64,000 bases of DNA from Meconema thalassinum (Eukaryota > Arthropoda > Insecta > Orthoptera > Tettigoniidae), in the NCBI GenBank assembly GCA_946902985.2, contig OX336399.1, positions 164,778,911-164,842,910 on the forward strand, written 5' to 3'. The notes beneath the pieces are model-generated. The model did not search any database. It was given only the letters and a program-made list of their open reading frames with translations, and was not told the origin of the DNA. Positions 43,183-56,214 of the stretch are shown piece by piece. The position numbers and the translations under genes were made by a program. Numbering within the stretch: position 1 is the first letter of the stretch; every line of letters begins with the position of its first letter.

Positions 43183-44711
43183 TTTTAGCCTATTTTCATT
43201 TATGAAAAAAAAAAGGCCTATGAGATCACCTTTTGTCCGTGTGTCTGTCTGTGTGTGCGTGTGTGTGTGATTCGTGTGTGCCCCCCCCCCCCTAATAAAA
43301 TTTAAACGGCTGGAGCGATTTCAATGAAACTCAGTAAGTTCATATCACTATCCCGGGCGACCCCGACCGTGCCCTTAAAATTTTGTTACGTCTCATCAAT
43401 CCAACATGGCGGCTGTGCGAAATATTTCACCAGCATTCAATATCTCCGAAACTATTACCAATATCACCCTGGAATTTTGTATGGTCATAAAGGAAACTAC
43501 TAGAAGTTTACTTATGTGATCTTTGAAAACCTGTTAACTACAAAACCAACATGGCGGCCAAGCGAAGTTGCGACTTTTAAATAGACGTTTCTCGCGATTT
43601 AACCAACCAAACACAATGAAACTTTGTACAGTATATGTTTATATACATTGTAATGCACCGACATCCAACTTCATGCAATTGTTTACATAACCTCAATATG
43701 GCGGCTGTGTGAAATATTTCACCGACATTCTATATCTCTGAAACTATTACCGGTACCACCCTGAAATTTTGCACGGAGATAAAGGGCACTACTGGAAGTT
43801 CATCTATGAGATTAAAAAAAAACGGTTAACTACAAAACGAACATGGCGGCCAAGTGAATTTGAAAGTTTTAATTAGACTTTTCTCGCGATTTAATGATCC
43901 AAACACAATGAAACCTGGCACAGCAAATGTTTATACACATTGTAATGCTCTGGTTTGTAATTTAGTTCAATTGTTTACATAATCTCAAAATGGCGGCTGT
44001 GCGAATTTTTAAATTAAGTTTTTGTTTCTTGTGTCGTAATCATGCGATCGAAGTGAAAGTTAGAATAATGAACCTACGCAATAATTTTCCTTTAAAGGTA
44101 CATGACTCTATGGCCTATACTATAACAATCCAACATGGCAAGCATCCGGAATATTTATACGGTTCTCAATATCTACGAATCTACTACAGCAATCAAACTG
44201 AATTTTTTAAGTTCATAGGGGTTATGAATATAAGTTCACCTATAGCACTTTCAATAACCTGGTGATCACAAATCCAACATGGCGGCAACGCGAACTATAA
44301 ATATTCACATGGTCGTTTCTCGCAATTTAACCATCCAAGTGCAGTGAAACTTGGTACAGTAAATCCTTCTACAAATGTTAATCCACTGACATCTAATTTA
44401 TTTCAATTGTTTCCATAACCACAAGATGGCAGCTGTGCGAAATTTTATAATCTCGTTTTTACTTCTTGTGTCCTAATCATGTGATTGCAGTTTGAATACT
44501 ACACTAACACAATAATCTTCATATAACAGTACATAACTCTAAGCCCTACATATATTAAAGTCCAACGGGGCGACCATCCGAAATATTTAGACGGTTCTCA
44601 ATATCTACGAATCTATTACAGCAATCAAACTGAAATTTAGTATGTTGATAGAGGCAATTAACATTAGTAGGATATATGAAAATAGGCTGTATAGTTCTTC
44701 ACGGAACTACT
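43183..44711 (-). mobile_element. Unnamed hairpin-ended repeat, divergent copy 2
   Basis: On the minus strand it starts with AGTTCCGTGAAGAACT and a CAGCCTATTTTC, and ends with a poly-G/CACA-rich region and GAAAATAGGCTAAA, the same termini as copies 1 and 3. The interior is different: three to four ~300-bp units built around AACATGGCGGC and TTTCTCGCGATTTAA. No protein. Confidence 0.65.
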
Positions 44712-45197
44712 TGTTTGAAATTACATAAATCACTTTCTCTTTTTGTCCTATAGACCCTACTACCAGGAACAGAACTTAGTTTGCTGGCAATTCAGTTAAG
44801 GGAGATCCTACAGCTTCCAGTGACGTTATGGCTCTTGGTAAGAAAGAAAAATGGGCAGATATGAAAAGAATATTCTCTTCCAATTCTATGCCTGACAGAA
44901 TATTTTGATTTTTTTCTATTGATGCAGCATCATTCGAGACCAATGAGTTAACAATCTCTTAGACTAATTCTATGTGCTAAACATAACACAGCGTGTCCAG
45001 AAAGTCCCTCCGCAGTGCGTATCTCGCCTTGGTTTGATCGGCAGTAAATTCATGTTTTGTTGTTACAAGGTCTCCGGCCGTATTCCCACGCCCTTGCTGC
45101 GGCAGACGTATGAGCTCCGAGCTAATTGGGTGTTCTATAAAGCTGCTGTGTACTGTATATCATATTGTACAGTGTTTTATTGTGATTGTGTATAGTG
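44712..45197. other. Flank of a transposase relic
   Basis: No gene. GTGTCCAGAAAGTCCCTCC near 44993 looks like a transposon terminus belonging to the relic that follows; its inverted partner was not found. Confidence 0.45.
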
Positions 45198-45514
45198 CTG
45201 TAATGCCTTAAGTGAAATATTCGTTACGTGAACGTGTATATATGCACAATACGTACATAAAGTGCAGGAAATCGTGCGCTAGAACAAGATAAAAGTTTCG
45301 AGTGAAATTTCCAGGGAGACCCGTTACTATAAATCGGACAATAAAACAACTGGCTAGGAGATTCAAACGTACGGGTTCAGTCAATAATAACAATAGACGT
45401 AAAGGTCGTTATTTCCTTACTGAAGCTAAATTAACCGGAGTAACCGGAAACTTCATAAGGAGATGCCGATTATGTTTGGCAGCGGATGGGGAACATATTC
45501 AGCGTCTACTGTAA
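45198..45514 (+). pseudogene. N-terminal helix-turn-helix of a DUF4817-type transposase
   Basis: The frame reads KYSLRERVYMHNTYIKC, then KFRVKFPGRPV, then RTIKQLARRFKRTGSVNN, with an in-frame stop between the first two blocks. It is the usual N-terminal DNA-binding module of a common insect transposase. The catalytic domain is missing. Confidence 0.7.
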
Positions 45515-46120
45515 ACATGGCGAGTAAAAATGCTTGATACTGATTTTAAGGACCGTATTTTGCCGCACATATGCGCGCGCGGCAGCCGGCAACTGAGCCG
45601 TCACTGCCGGAGCGCGTGAGCGAGAATGTCGTTGCCAAGCAAATATGAAGACCCTGCATATACGGTACTCACCACTATCACGCTATGCTCCGTCAAGTTT
45701 CCACCAGCACGGAAAACCTCTTCCACTAAAAACCCACGCTCTTCAGTAGTCAGCGTTCCCACTGGACTCAGCTTACACAAGAACACAACTTATAGAGTCA
45801 ACACTGTCACTGTCGGTAATAATGAACCGGTATTCCCCACCCTATCACTCCAGTTGAAGCTCGACACGGAACACGTGCATGCTCATGCCAACCACTGCGG
45901 AGAGACTTTGCGTATACAGCGACATGAATGTGCTGCCAACATAACACGTCCCGCAAGGTGAGACCCACGTAGCTCGCTGCTGCGGAGAGACTTTGCGGAC
46001 GCTCTGTACAATGCTGCATCCAGCCACGTTCACAGAGTTAACACTGGCGCAGGAGGACGTGAGATATTAGGTCCTGATGATTTAAACAATACTCACGAAG
46101 GAGATTTAAGAAAAAAAAAA
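45515..46120. other. No gene seen
   Basis: GC-richer sequence with a repeated phrase TGCGGAGAGACTTTGCG at 45896 and 45979. Confidence 0.5.
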
Positions 46121-47220
46121 GAAGTTCCGTGACGAACTAAAAGCCTACTTTTCTTAAAATTTAAGATTCATGCCAATGATTAATCTATATGGATCTATCT
46201 AGAATAATGACGAAATTAAGTTGGTAAAATCGAAATTTCGAATTAGTTCGGAATACTGTATACCTGGCATAATGCAGCCTAATAGAGAACTACAGTTGGC
46301 AGGCCTGGTGACTAAATATATTCTTAGTTCCATCTCCTAAGGTACAGAATACAAAATTTGGTTGAAGTCCAATGGATAGCATGGACGTTACATGCAGTTA
46401 AACATTGGATCTAACAGCGCGCGTAAAATCATGTTGGCAACAATGACATGCATGTATTGGTCAGAAATAATCTGAAATAATATGATCTAGTGTTGTGTCA
46501 ATTTTGAATGAAATCCATTAGTTAGTATAGAAGTTACATGCATTTTAAAATTGGACCTCTCAGCAGGCTTAGAATCATGTTGGTAGCACTGACGTATATA
46601 AGTTACTCCAAATTATTATAGAATGTCAGGTACTATACGTGTGCATAGTTTCAAGCTGTCGGCTTGCATACTTTCTGATATATGGGTATTTGGATAAAAC
46701 AAATTGAGAGCATTTATTAACAGTTGGCAGCCCTGGTGGCTCTTAAGAATACACTCAGTCATATCTGTTTATCTACGCATAGCACATACGAAATTTGGTT
46801 GAAATCCAATTGATAGTGTAGAAGTTATATGCATTTAAAATTTGGACCTACCAGCAGGCTTATAGTCATTTTGGCAACACTGCCATGTATGGCCTCCTAG
46901 AAATTAAACTGAAATATTATTATCTATACGTGTGCCAATTTTGAAATAGCTCCCATTCATACCTTCCAAGATATCCAACATGGAGCTCAAATTTCGATTG
47001 CGATTTTTCAGCGGTTGGTAGCACTGACCTAATTTTCAAATATGGCCGTGAGATACTCAGGTATAGATCTTTACTCCTACCAAAAGTTTGTTTCGATTAC
47101 TGCAGCCGTTTAGGAGTTGATAGGGGGACACACTCACACACAGCCAGATAGACAGACAGACACACATTTGCCCGATCTCATCAGTCTACTTTTGCAAAAT
47201 GTGAAAAGTAGGCTAAAAAT
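46121..47220 (+). mobile_element. Unnamed hairpin-ended repeat, copy 3
   Basis: Same order and ends as copy 1: AGTTCCGTGACGAACT at the start, GAAAAGTAGGCT at the end, and internal ~230-bp units. Confidence 0.75.
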
Positions 47221-47474
47221 CTTTGCAGAGGCCACAAATCGATCTACCAATGGGAAAAATGCAAATGCATGAACTTCTGGGCCCTCTTCATTACACAGTC
47301 CCATGTCCCGTGTACAGCATGACGGGGATAAGAGACTAGTTTCACGATTCCGCCTCATGAGAGTCTCCAGATGCATGTCTCTGTGGGTGTGGTCCGCCTT
47401 TTCATTTAAATTTATTTGGGTGCAAGGTTTAGAACCTGACATTGCACCGAGTGGCGTCTTATGTTATAGAAAGA

Positions 47475-48057
47475 CTAGCAACCCGCCCCAGCTTCGCCCG
47501 GTATCTTTAACGGTTTATCCAGCGTAAGCATAAAAGGCGCACGGACGCAGGTCAGAAAAGCCAAGGTGAACAGCGAAACTCCAAACACAAATATACTCTT
47601 CTCTTAAGTCTAACTCGACAGTTTGATGCTAGCCAAAGAAAGCTCGTAAACTCGCCCCGAAACTAGTAATTTAAATATCCACTCAATGGAGATTGTTGGA
47701 AGAAATGAAAACGTAAAAACACTTATAGTGGGCGATGTATTGAAGATAGAGATATGTTGTCGTGGACTTTCCTGCAGTACTTTTCATGCTGAACAATTCT
47801 AACACTCATAGTATATAGATATGGTTAACGGGTTACCCAGTGTAAGCTTAAAAGGCGCACGGACGACAGGTTTTTCTCGATTCGCTGAAATTCATACTGC
47901 TCAGCTTCCTTTGGTCAAAAATTAGTTTTTTTTACAGAAACCTTCCTCGAGAAAATCTTTACAGAAAGGTGAATACCGCATCAAAATTCATCCTGTGGTT
48001 CTCGAGATTACACGTTACATCCAAGAATCGGGGACTTTGTGTTATACTATGCAGAGA
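47475..48057 (-). mobile_element. Helitron-like non-autonomous element, copy C (complete)
   Basis: Minus strand from TCTCTGCATAGTATAACAC to CCGGGCGAAGCTGGGGC then CTAG, between host A (47474) and T (48058). 583 bp. It aligns along its length with copy A. Confidence 0.72.
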
Positions 48058-48175
48058 TAGCCTACGTTTCAAGTGTCATTTCATGCTGTATATTCCCTCT
48101 GTTTCCAATTGAATTCCTAATTATGCTGCTCAAGTGAAAGATAAACTCTTGCTAAACCTAGTCCAATCGAATCTA

Positions 48176-48520
48176 ACTACAGTAGACTCTCGGCTATCCA
48201 GCCTAATGTGGCAGAAGATCAAGCCGGATAGGCCGGAGTTCTGCATTCTCTGTTCCGATCCAAGCCGTACCTTTATGCTTACCTTTCAACATCGTTTTTC
48301 TTACTTTCATTCCACTTCCACTACTTTGGGCAGCACACCATTTTTCAATTTCTGCTCGATTTTTCTTCCAGTCTCCAACTGTACTTTTTCCTATCTCTAT
48401 ATAGGTGTATTTTCCAGAGTTAGAATCTGACAGTTCGGCGCCACTGGGCAAAAACAGTTGACGACTAGATCGCACGCAATGCTTGTTGCCATGGAAACCA
48501 CACAGCGCTGCCAATTTGAA
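48176..48520 (-). pseudogene. Tigger/pogo-like transposon fragment
   Basis: CAGTAGACTCTCGGCTATCC at 48179 resembles a Tigger terminal repeat. The adjacent minus-strand frame contains IGKSTVGDWKKNR, the CENP-B/pogo helix-turn-helix segment. The DDE domain is absent. Confidence 0.65.
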
Positions 48521-48829
48521 TGATGCTATTTTGCCACGTTATTGTCGCCGACCAGTCGCTTGTTTGGTTGCCTCCAGTGCGCACTCGCCTTGCTGCGCTT
48601 CATAATCTGTTGTTTCTATGAGTTATAATTGTTTTGATTTAATTAGTTAATTACTTTTTCGTGTTGAATTCATACTTATTTATACTTTACAGCCTACTTA
48701 TAATTCATTAGTGTCCGTTATTTATTTATGTGGCAGTGTTTAGTGTCAGTTTAAGCTTAGGTTCGTGTTCATAGGCTAGAGTGAATTAGATTAAGCTTTC
48801 TTTTTGCTTGCAAGTGGTGACGTTTTAAA
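48521..48829. other. No gene seen
   Basis: AT-rich spacer. Confidence 0.45.
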
Positions 48830-49110
48830 GGATGAATTCTCGTAGAGGTAGACCAAGGATACATCCAGTTCGGGAATTGTCGAGGTGCACCTATTCCAAG
48901 CCATGGAAGGAAAATGATTATCGCCGCGCGGGATTATTTTGAAAGGGAGGGTGAAAATATCCGAGCATAGGCGAACCATTAATAATTCCATTCAGTCGCG
49001 CGCTGGGCTCAAGTTAAGCAATACATTGCGGCTAACAATAAAGCATTCAATTTGAGAGAGGCTGAAAAACTTATTGTTGAAGGGGTTGTGTTTCTTGTGC
49101 CTTGAAACTA
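48830..49110 (+). pseudogene. Possible DDE-transposase relic with internal deletion
   Basis: MNSRRGRPRIHP opens the segment and another frame gives RDYFEREGEN. After a stop, AQVKQYIAANNKAFNLREAE resembles the C-terminal part of some DDE transposases. Tentative. Confidence 0.3.
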
Positions 49111-50149
49111 ATTCTACAGGAAATATAAATAGCTAAATATCACGGAAACAATCACGTGTTGTCGTTTCGCTTTGAACATTTTTGCTTAATGATAGTATTC
49201 GCAATATTGGTATTGCTATTCATTACAATATTTTAGGCCTCTCCTCAATTTGACGGGCTATTAGTTTATTTGACAGTGTGCACCGAACAGTTTTAAGCAT
49301 TGCATTGTTTACGATTTTTGAAAACCATCTGAGTAAAAATGTAATAAATGTAATAATGGTACTAATGATATTATGAGCATGAGGACAAGAGCGGGAGGGT
49401 GGAAGTACGCACTTGGTGGCCAGCAGCATTCGTGGCAACGCTGCCTTCAGTTCAACAGTTCTCCGCCGAACTGTCAGATCCCAACTCTGGATAATTAATA
49501 CACCTACAAACCCAACGGAATAGTTTTGGCCGTTACCCCAGAATCTAGTCACTGTATAGCACGTAGTTTCTCATCTATCGTCACCTACTTTTTTTTCGTT
49601 TATCACCCATTCCGCAATCTTTCATTAAAATATTGTACTGTACAACGGGCGCACAAAACAACAATTTACGAACGTACGCACTTTGAACTTCTGATAAACA
49701 ACTGACGGAACAATGAACACTGAGTTGCCAACAGATCTGCTCTCTACGTGAATTACATACCTCGCCCGGTATTGAACTCCAGACTGCATATCCTAATGAA
49801 TTTAACTTCTAAATTGTTATTATTATTATTATTACTATTATAGGGACATGGCTTGTAGAATGTTTCAACATGAAACCTATCTAAGGAAATACCAGGGCCT
49901 GGCCAACAATTAACTTAAGTAAAACTGCATGTAAGCTTTTAGGGCGGAAACAGCCCATAGCTATTAGCAGCACCAGGAATTCTAAGACGTAGTCATTTAC
50001 GGAAATGACAACATTCCATTACAAGACGATTTCACTTTAGATAAACTTAGAACGAACTTCCTCAATTTCTTAAAGTGAAAGGTTCTACAAGGGCCTGGTA
50101 ATTTCTAGAAGGAATTCGTGGTGACCCCTGTGTGGGGATTGTCATCCCA
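49111..50149. other. No gene seen; may include the start of the gypsy 5' LTR
   Basis: Includes a TTA microsatellite near 49817-49835. The 5' boundary of the LTR cannot be placed because the 3' LTR lies beyond the window. Confidence 0.5.
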
Positions 50150-50402
50150 TTGGTCAGACACGGTAGCCTCGGGAGAGCCCAGCTACCCCCTCTCAAGTAA
50201 AGCAAATGTATATATAGCCTGTATTTCTGGGAGTCGTCCTCTGTGGACTCCGACAACTCTGTAGACTACTACTATGTAAATATCGCTCTTCAAACTGCAA
50301 AACTGGACTTCTTCATTTCTGTTGAATAAGATACCACTCAGCCGCGTGGAGAACATGAGAAGGACCAACACTTTGTAGTTTGCCACGCATTGTTAAGCTA
50401 CA
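50150..50402 (+). repeat. 3' portion of the gypsy-type 5' LTR
   Basis: Ends ...AAGCTACA, three bases before the primer-binding site. A TATATATA at 50209-50216 is a plausible promoter element. Its upstream limit is not determined. Confidence 0.6.
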
Positions 50403-50405
50403 AAT

Positions 50406-50423
50406 TGGTGTCCCGTCCCGGGA
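50406..50423 (+). promoter_or_regulatory. Primer-binding site of the gypsy-type element
   Basis: TGGTGTCCCGTCCCGGGA has the TGG start and TCCCGGGA end expected of a tRNA 3'-end complement. I could not assign the tRNA. Confidence 0.6.
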
Positions 50424-51456
50424 TATCAGCAAACTTAACTGGGGGTCCGTCCGGGATAGATATACGATCGCCACAAGATCTACGAGTAAGTTGGTGAAGT
50501 ATACTGACAACGATCCAGAATCGCCTTTCGTTACTCTGCTGGCAAGCCAATTATCTACCCGCTACTGCTGCAGTAATCTATTCAACAGACGCAGCCGACT
50601 GGAAGGAAGTGGAACTGACAACCTCACTGGAGGCCTATCGACCATGACTAACCAACCAGCTCACAGGTAGACGGTAAGCCGACAACGCTCGGCATAAGTC
50701 AAGAAGCGCCTTTCGACTATCGCCAAGCCGTGGACGGACAAGTATACCGACAACGCTCGACAACAGTCAAGAAGCGCCTTTCGATTGCTCGGACGACAAC
50801 GAAGAAGACCAACCAGAAGGAAGGAAGCTAGCCGACAACGCAGTTCACAGGAGGATGCAGTCATCACTGATCGTCTTCTCCTGCATGTAAGTCAACAATA
50901 TTAAACTCCTCTATTGTAATGCCTGAGTATTACTGTAACAGCTTGGTTCATTTCCATTTTCATTTCTTCAACTAACACACAGAGAGCACTAACAATAAAT
51001 TTAATTTTCAAAGGAAAAAGTAAATTTACATGAAACTAAACGCCTTTTTACGCAGGTCATTCTTTTCTTTTGAATTGATTTAATAGTAGGATAATAAATA
51101 ATTTTAAGTTAGCATTTAGTTAATAATAATAAGTTATTGTGGAAACCTAAACGGGGCTATTTCACGTATCATTAGTTAATAATAATAATAATAATAAGTT
51201 ATTTTACTTAGTTGTGAAAACCTAAACGGGGCTCTTTCACGTGATTAATTTTAAGATACTCTATTATTTTACTTGTTCAAGCTTTTAATTATTTTATTTT
51301 TACATACGGTACCTAACTCATAAGAATAATCATAATAATTATTATTATTAAGTATATTAAACCTTTTCATTTATTTGCAGTTTGAAAGAAAATAAATAAA
51401 TTAACTAGCTGAGTAGGCTCTAATTTAAATAATTTAATACTTCTTTCTCATTAACA
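50424..51456 (+). other. Untranslated leader with internal duplications
   Basis: A ~70-bp unit (GACAACGCTCG..CAGTCAAGAAGCGCC) is repeated at about 50678-50795. A second ~80-bp unit (TTAGTTAATAATAATA, then CCTAAACGGGGCT and TTTCACGT) is repeated at 51115-51245. No open frame. Confidence 0.65.
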
Positions 51457-52753
51457 ATGGGGACAGAATTATTAACTAAATTTGAATACGCACAGATCCA
51501 ATTGCTACCTGAGTTTAACGGAAATACGTCTTGCAGTTTAGACTACTTTATTGCAAGATGCGATAGTTTCCTAGCTACCCACAAGAGAGCCAACTCAACT
51601 TCCAATTCAGCCATTATTCATGAATTTTTATTTAATGTGGTGAAATCTAAACTTAAAGGGGAAGCCTGTAGTATTCTAGATTTAGATGTAAACTCCGACT
51701 ATGAAAAATTTAAAGAGAAACTAATTAGAAAATATGGTAATGTCAAAGATGAAAGGTTATTGATTCAGGAAATTTCCAATTGCTTCCAAAAACGGGGCGA
51801 ATCACACAATGACTACCACGATAGGTTAGACACCCTTGTCCTGCAGTGCAAAAGCATGTGCAAAATCAATTATCGAGACCAGATTTTAGATTTGAAATTA
51901 AGAGAACTAGAAGATCTGAGTTTGAATACCTTTAAGGCCGGGATTTTGGAGCCATATCGTTCTTATTTGCGCTATGCTCAAATTACTGACCTTAGCCACG
52001 CACTTAGACTGTGTAGAATGTTTGACAATGATAGAGCGCATGAAAGTTACATGGATTAGTTAAGAGGAGTACAGAAGCCACCTCCAAACAAATTCAACCA
52101 AACATCTCAACCACTAAACCAAAAAAAGGAAGCTTGTAGTTTAACGTGACCGTTAATCTCGAGATCATGAGCCACGGGACCTCCGTTTTACGTGGAATCC
52201 GAACCACAGGACATGGCATTTCACTTCGAAAATCTCACATGCATTGACCGGGAAACGAAAACCACTAAACCACACTACTCATAATCCATTCACACATTCA
52301 AATTTCACACCACAAGTGAGACCATTTAACAAGTTCGTTCCTCAGAACTTGACCGCACGACCTTTAATGAATCAACCCAATCCACAATTTATGAATTCTA
52401 ACCCATCTCAACAGAAGCCCTTCAGACCGCAGAACCAACAACCTTTCAAGACTTCTATGAACCGTCCTTACCCAACTCCTAACAATATCGGTAGACGTTT
52501 TGCGCCCAATAACCAAACCTACCCAAAACCCATGTCCGGTGTTTCCACCATTAGGGGAAATTTAAATGCTCACGCGAAAGAAGCCGATGATTTTAGCTAT
52601 ATACCACCAGAATTCTTTCAGGAGGAACAACCACCTGAATATGAGCTTGACCATGATGTTGAGATTGATCCATCCCTTGTTCCAAACGAATATCAAAATG
52701 ACGATCAACAACAGGATTTTCATTTGGCCCAGCCATCACAATCGAAACCCTAA
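51457..52753 (+). pseudogene. gag: gypsy-type gag, interrupted by a SINE
   Basis: 51457-52059 encodes the capsid-like N-terminal 200 residues (helical, no zinc knuckle, as in errantivirus Gag), ending at a stop. After the SINE, 52260-52753 encodes the Pro/Asn/Gln-rich C-terminal part with PNNQTYPKP and an acidic tail. The stop at 52057-52059 lies upstream of the SINE and is independent of it. Gag would package the genome; this copy cannot make the full protein. Confidence 0.85.
52122..52259 (-). repeat. SINE fragment inserted in gag
   Basis: Direct repeats AACCACTAAACCA at 52109-52121 and 52260-52272 bracket 138 bp that match 33626-33725 (third SINE family, without the tRNA head). The A run after the left repeat is consistent with a retroposed minus-strand copy. 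Confidence 0.9.
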
Positions 52754-53335
52754 CTAATATTAGGAACGCTCCAAAATTACCATTTATTACATTATTTGGT
52801 TTCAAAATCTTAATTGATAGTGGAGCATGTAATTCATTCATGAACCCATCAATAGCACTCACATTCTTTCCAGATTATATCTTTCAGGAACCTTTTTGTA
52901 TTCAATCAGTGCATTCTGAAACATTAGGAACAGATAATGTGCAATTCCCTATTTTTTCTGAACACGGCATTGACACCCCTGTGAATTTCAGGGTCATGCA
53001 ATGGCATGATTACTTCGATGCCTTAATTGGTACTGCTGACTTTGTCAAATTAGGTGCAAAAATCGACAATGCAGAAAAACTAGTTCCACTAGCTAACAAG
53101 GATACACCCTTTCAATTTCATTCCAGTAATAAACAAATTAATTTCCAACCTGCAGTAGATATGCACACCATTGCGATCCCTGTCAATATTGAACAAGGAG
53201 ACGTACATATTCCTAATTTTGAATGTGGATGAATATATTTCTCGGATGCAATATTGCGTGCAGAAAACTACCAGGTCATGTACCTCAGCGAAACGCAGTT
53301 AAAGCAGGAATTCAACAAACCAGTTTTAGTCGAAC
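52751..53335 (+). pseudogene. gypsy-type aspartic protease and start of pol
   Basis: A frame shifted from gag contains ILIDSGACNSFM, the D-S-G active site, then FDALIGTADFVKLGA. An in-frame TGA at 53230-53232 follows, after which the frame continues to 53335, where the BEL LTR interrupts. It resumes in phase at 55775. Confidence 0.85.
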
Positions 53336-55774
53336 TGGGTAGTTTATTGGCTGAGGAATAACCCACCCACCAAGGGAAGATGATTAAGAAAAGGAAGTAG
53401 ATTTTGGATTGGAGAAAAAGGATAGAAAAATAGGAGGAGAGTCCCACAAAATTAATAAGTTTAACTTTAAACACACTTAAAGGTGGTTGCCACCGCAAAT
53501 CCGTTCTCGGATACCTAAAGTGGGTATGAGCTTGGTCGAAGCTGACGGGAACCGCAGCTAAGACTTTGGCGGCTTGCCAGAGAAAGGCTTTAGTGTATTT
53601 CCTCCCAAGCATGCATGAAAGTACTATAGGGAAGGGTGATAGTCTGGCAAGACAAATGGTAAAAGCTTTATTGAGTATGAACGAGGGCATAAACCTAGGA
53701 AGAGCTAGGAAAGCCAGGATCTTGCCTAACTGTAGTATCAGAGAAATGATGAATCCAAAAACAAATATTTAATTTATTTGACAATGCAAAGAAGTTGATA
53801 AATTTAACAAGCATATATTCAATCTAGTTAACCATTTGGGGTCGCAGACCTCCAACAACATTTAGAAATTGCTCCAGGCAAATAATAATTTTTAAGGTTT
53901 TAAACCTGGTACTAAAATCTTGGTAAGATTTTAAAAAAGGCAATGAAATGATTAAAGTTTAAACGTTAAATTGAGTACAAGGAGTGTACTATAAGAAATT
54001 TCTGAAAGAATATTCTAGAGAGTATAACAACTTCGAAAATAACAATAAGGAAAACATAAAAAATAAAATAGAAGTTCCTACAACTTCTTATATTTAAACA
54101 GAATTACTTTATGAGAATTATACAAAGAGGGCAGGTCACTTACTGTGAAACCTGAAGAGATAATCAAAAGGAAGGTTCTCGACCTCCTATATTTTAGATA
54201 GGAATCACGAGCCAAATGGGGCAGTTTCCATTTAGTGAGACCTAAAAAATAACTCACACAAGAGTTGAAAGAATTGTTTTCCCTTATTTGAAGGGAGAAA
54301 CAATGTAAGTTTGAAACGTGTATAAACCACGTAATTATACAGCAATTACTTAATGATAAACAAGCAAAATGGAAGGGCACTTCATAGAGTGACACCTTAT
54401 TGAAACAGACCTAAATTTAAAAGTTTATTACAGATTGTTAGTAAGAGGTTTAGGAAAGAGAAATAGGGATGGAGGAAAAAATGTTCATGGCCGTATTTAA
54501 TATAAACGGACGATCGCGACGCGGTAGAAAAGTGGAGCAAGCACTGATTATCACTATAGTCTGTAAAGATTGATGCAAAGTTCACTGTAGAAACTCGAAA
54601 GTTCATGAGAAAGAAAGTTTTTACAATGCTGAAAAGAACTGGTTGCACTAGGTAGGCGAGAGTCTATTGCTGGAGAAAATGGTGGATTACAGTTAAATGC
54701 GCCATAGAACATCCCAACGGTGGACGAAAGTTAGCTATTGCAGTAATTTGTAAGGAAGATTCCTCATTTTAAATATTATTTTCACAAGTGAGTGAAAAAT
54801 ACCTGACGGCAAGACTCGCAGATAGAGTACAAGATCTGGAAGGTTCCAGGACGATCTTAGTAGAAAATGGGCTAATGTAAATCCAACGGAGGAACTAGCT
54901 TGGTGAATTATAGACAGCGGGTATTAGATAATATCCCACGTAGTGAGAGGATTTCTCATTTGGATAGCTTAAGAAAAGCTCTTTTCTAGTAAGGTTGGCT
55001 TGTACGAACAAAAGCTCAACATGGCAAATCCCACGAAGAATGATTTTTGCCCCAAAATAAATAATCTCACACTGTCTATAAAAGTATCGTTAAAAGCACG
55101 TGAAAGTTAAAACCACGAAGATGAGGTTAAAACTTTAAGATGGTACTTATCTTGATTTCATGTTGAAGGCGAAGTTCCGTATGACGATAACTACTTTGCC
55201 AACATGGCGTAGAAGAGAGTATGCCTCTTGGTTTGAGGAGGCTGGCTCGAGAGGAGCCTTAACTGATCGAGTCAACTGCCGACTGAGAAGTGAGACCTGC
55301 TCAACGGAGCACGGAGGGTCCAAGGAAGGGAAAAAGAGTGGGGGGTAGGAAACAAAAGGAGAACATATAAACATAACCAACTTTAAAACAAAAAATTGAT
55401 CTTCTCTTGCTGAGCTGGTCTTCAAAGAGTTGATAACAGATGATACTAGCGCAGCATGGTGAGTAAAGAAGTAGACGTAGTCCTCTTGCTCAAGGAGAAA
55501 ATAGCTGGCGATGGTAACAGGATCTGGTGGCCAAATGGAGAAGGAATTCCTCTTGCACGAGGAAGAGTTGAAGAGCTTCAGATATTCGCTGCTATATGAC
55601 GCTAGGTGGGTCATAGAATATATATCTGGAACAGACTCATAAAAGATATAAGCGACCTGAACCCCTAAGAGAAAACAGAAGATCACTGTTGGTGTTTGAC
55701 AAAGAGGAAGGAAAGAACATGCAAAAGCATTGAAAATTATAATCTCTGGTACCGTGTATTCCAAGAATACACCA
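53336..55774 (-). repeat. Solo LTR of the BEL family, nested in the gypsy pol
   Basis: 2439 bp, TGGGTAG...TACACCA on the plus strand, flanked by CGAAC at 53331-53335 and 55775-55779. It matches 19660-22085 end to end but with many differences and small indels, so it is much older than the full element. No internal region, hence an LTR-LTR recombination product. A 205-codon minus-strand frame inside reflects pyrimidine bias. Confidence 0.95.
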
Positions 55775-56214
55775 CGAACCTTTAGAAAACATCACGATAC
55801 AGCCCTTAGAAATGAATAATATTTCAGAGTGCGATATTCAAGAATATCTTCGCACACAACACATGAATGATCTAGAGAACAGTGTCATACGAGAAATATG
55901 CTCTGAATTCTCAGATGTATTCTACTACCCAGGTTGTGATTTAACATTCACAAACACTGTAAAACACTTCATTCGCACTACCAATGAAGACCCTGTGTAT
56001 CAGAAAAATTATCGCTATCCACCTGCATTAAAGAAAATACTAAGTGATGAGGTTGAAAAACTCATTAACCAAGGAATAGTCACACATAGCGAATCTCCTT
56101 ACTGCAATCCCATGTGGATCGTGCCCAAGAAGCTAGATGCTTCTGGACAGAAGAAATGGAGATTAGTTATAGACTTTAGGCAGCTAAACAAAAAAACTAT
56201 TGAGGATAACCAAT
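55775..56214 (+). pseudogene. pol: gypsy-type pol: N-terminal reverse transcriptase
   Basis: Continues the protease frame. It contains the RT entry region (YRYPPALKKIL..EVEKLI..GIV, then SPYCNPMWIVPKK and KWRLVIDFRQLN) and stops at the 4.5-kb insertion. The catalytic part follows at 60707. Confidence 0.92.

Noticed and set aside
47134..47442. Short frames around the GACA/CACA microsatellites
   Set aside because: Low-complexity translations with no domain and no conservation between repeat copies.
55147..55764. 205-codon minus-strand frame in the solo LTR
   Set aside because: The matching region in the other two LTRs is broken into short frames; the open frame reflects pyrimidine-rich composition.
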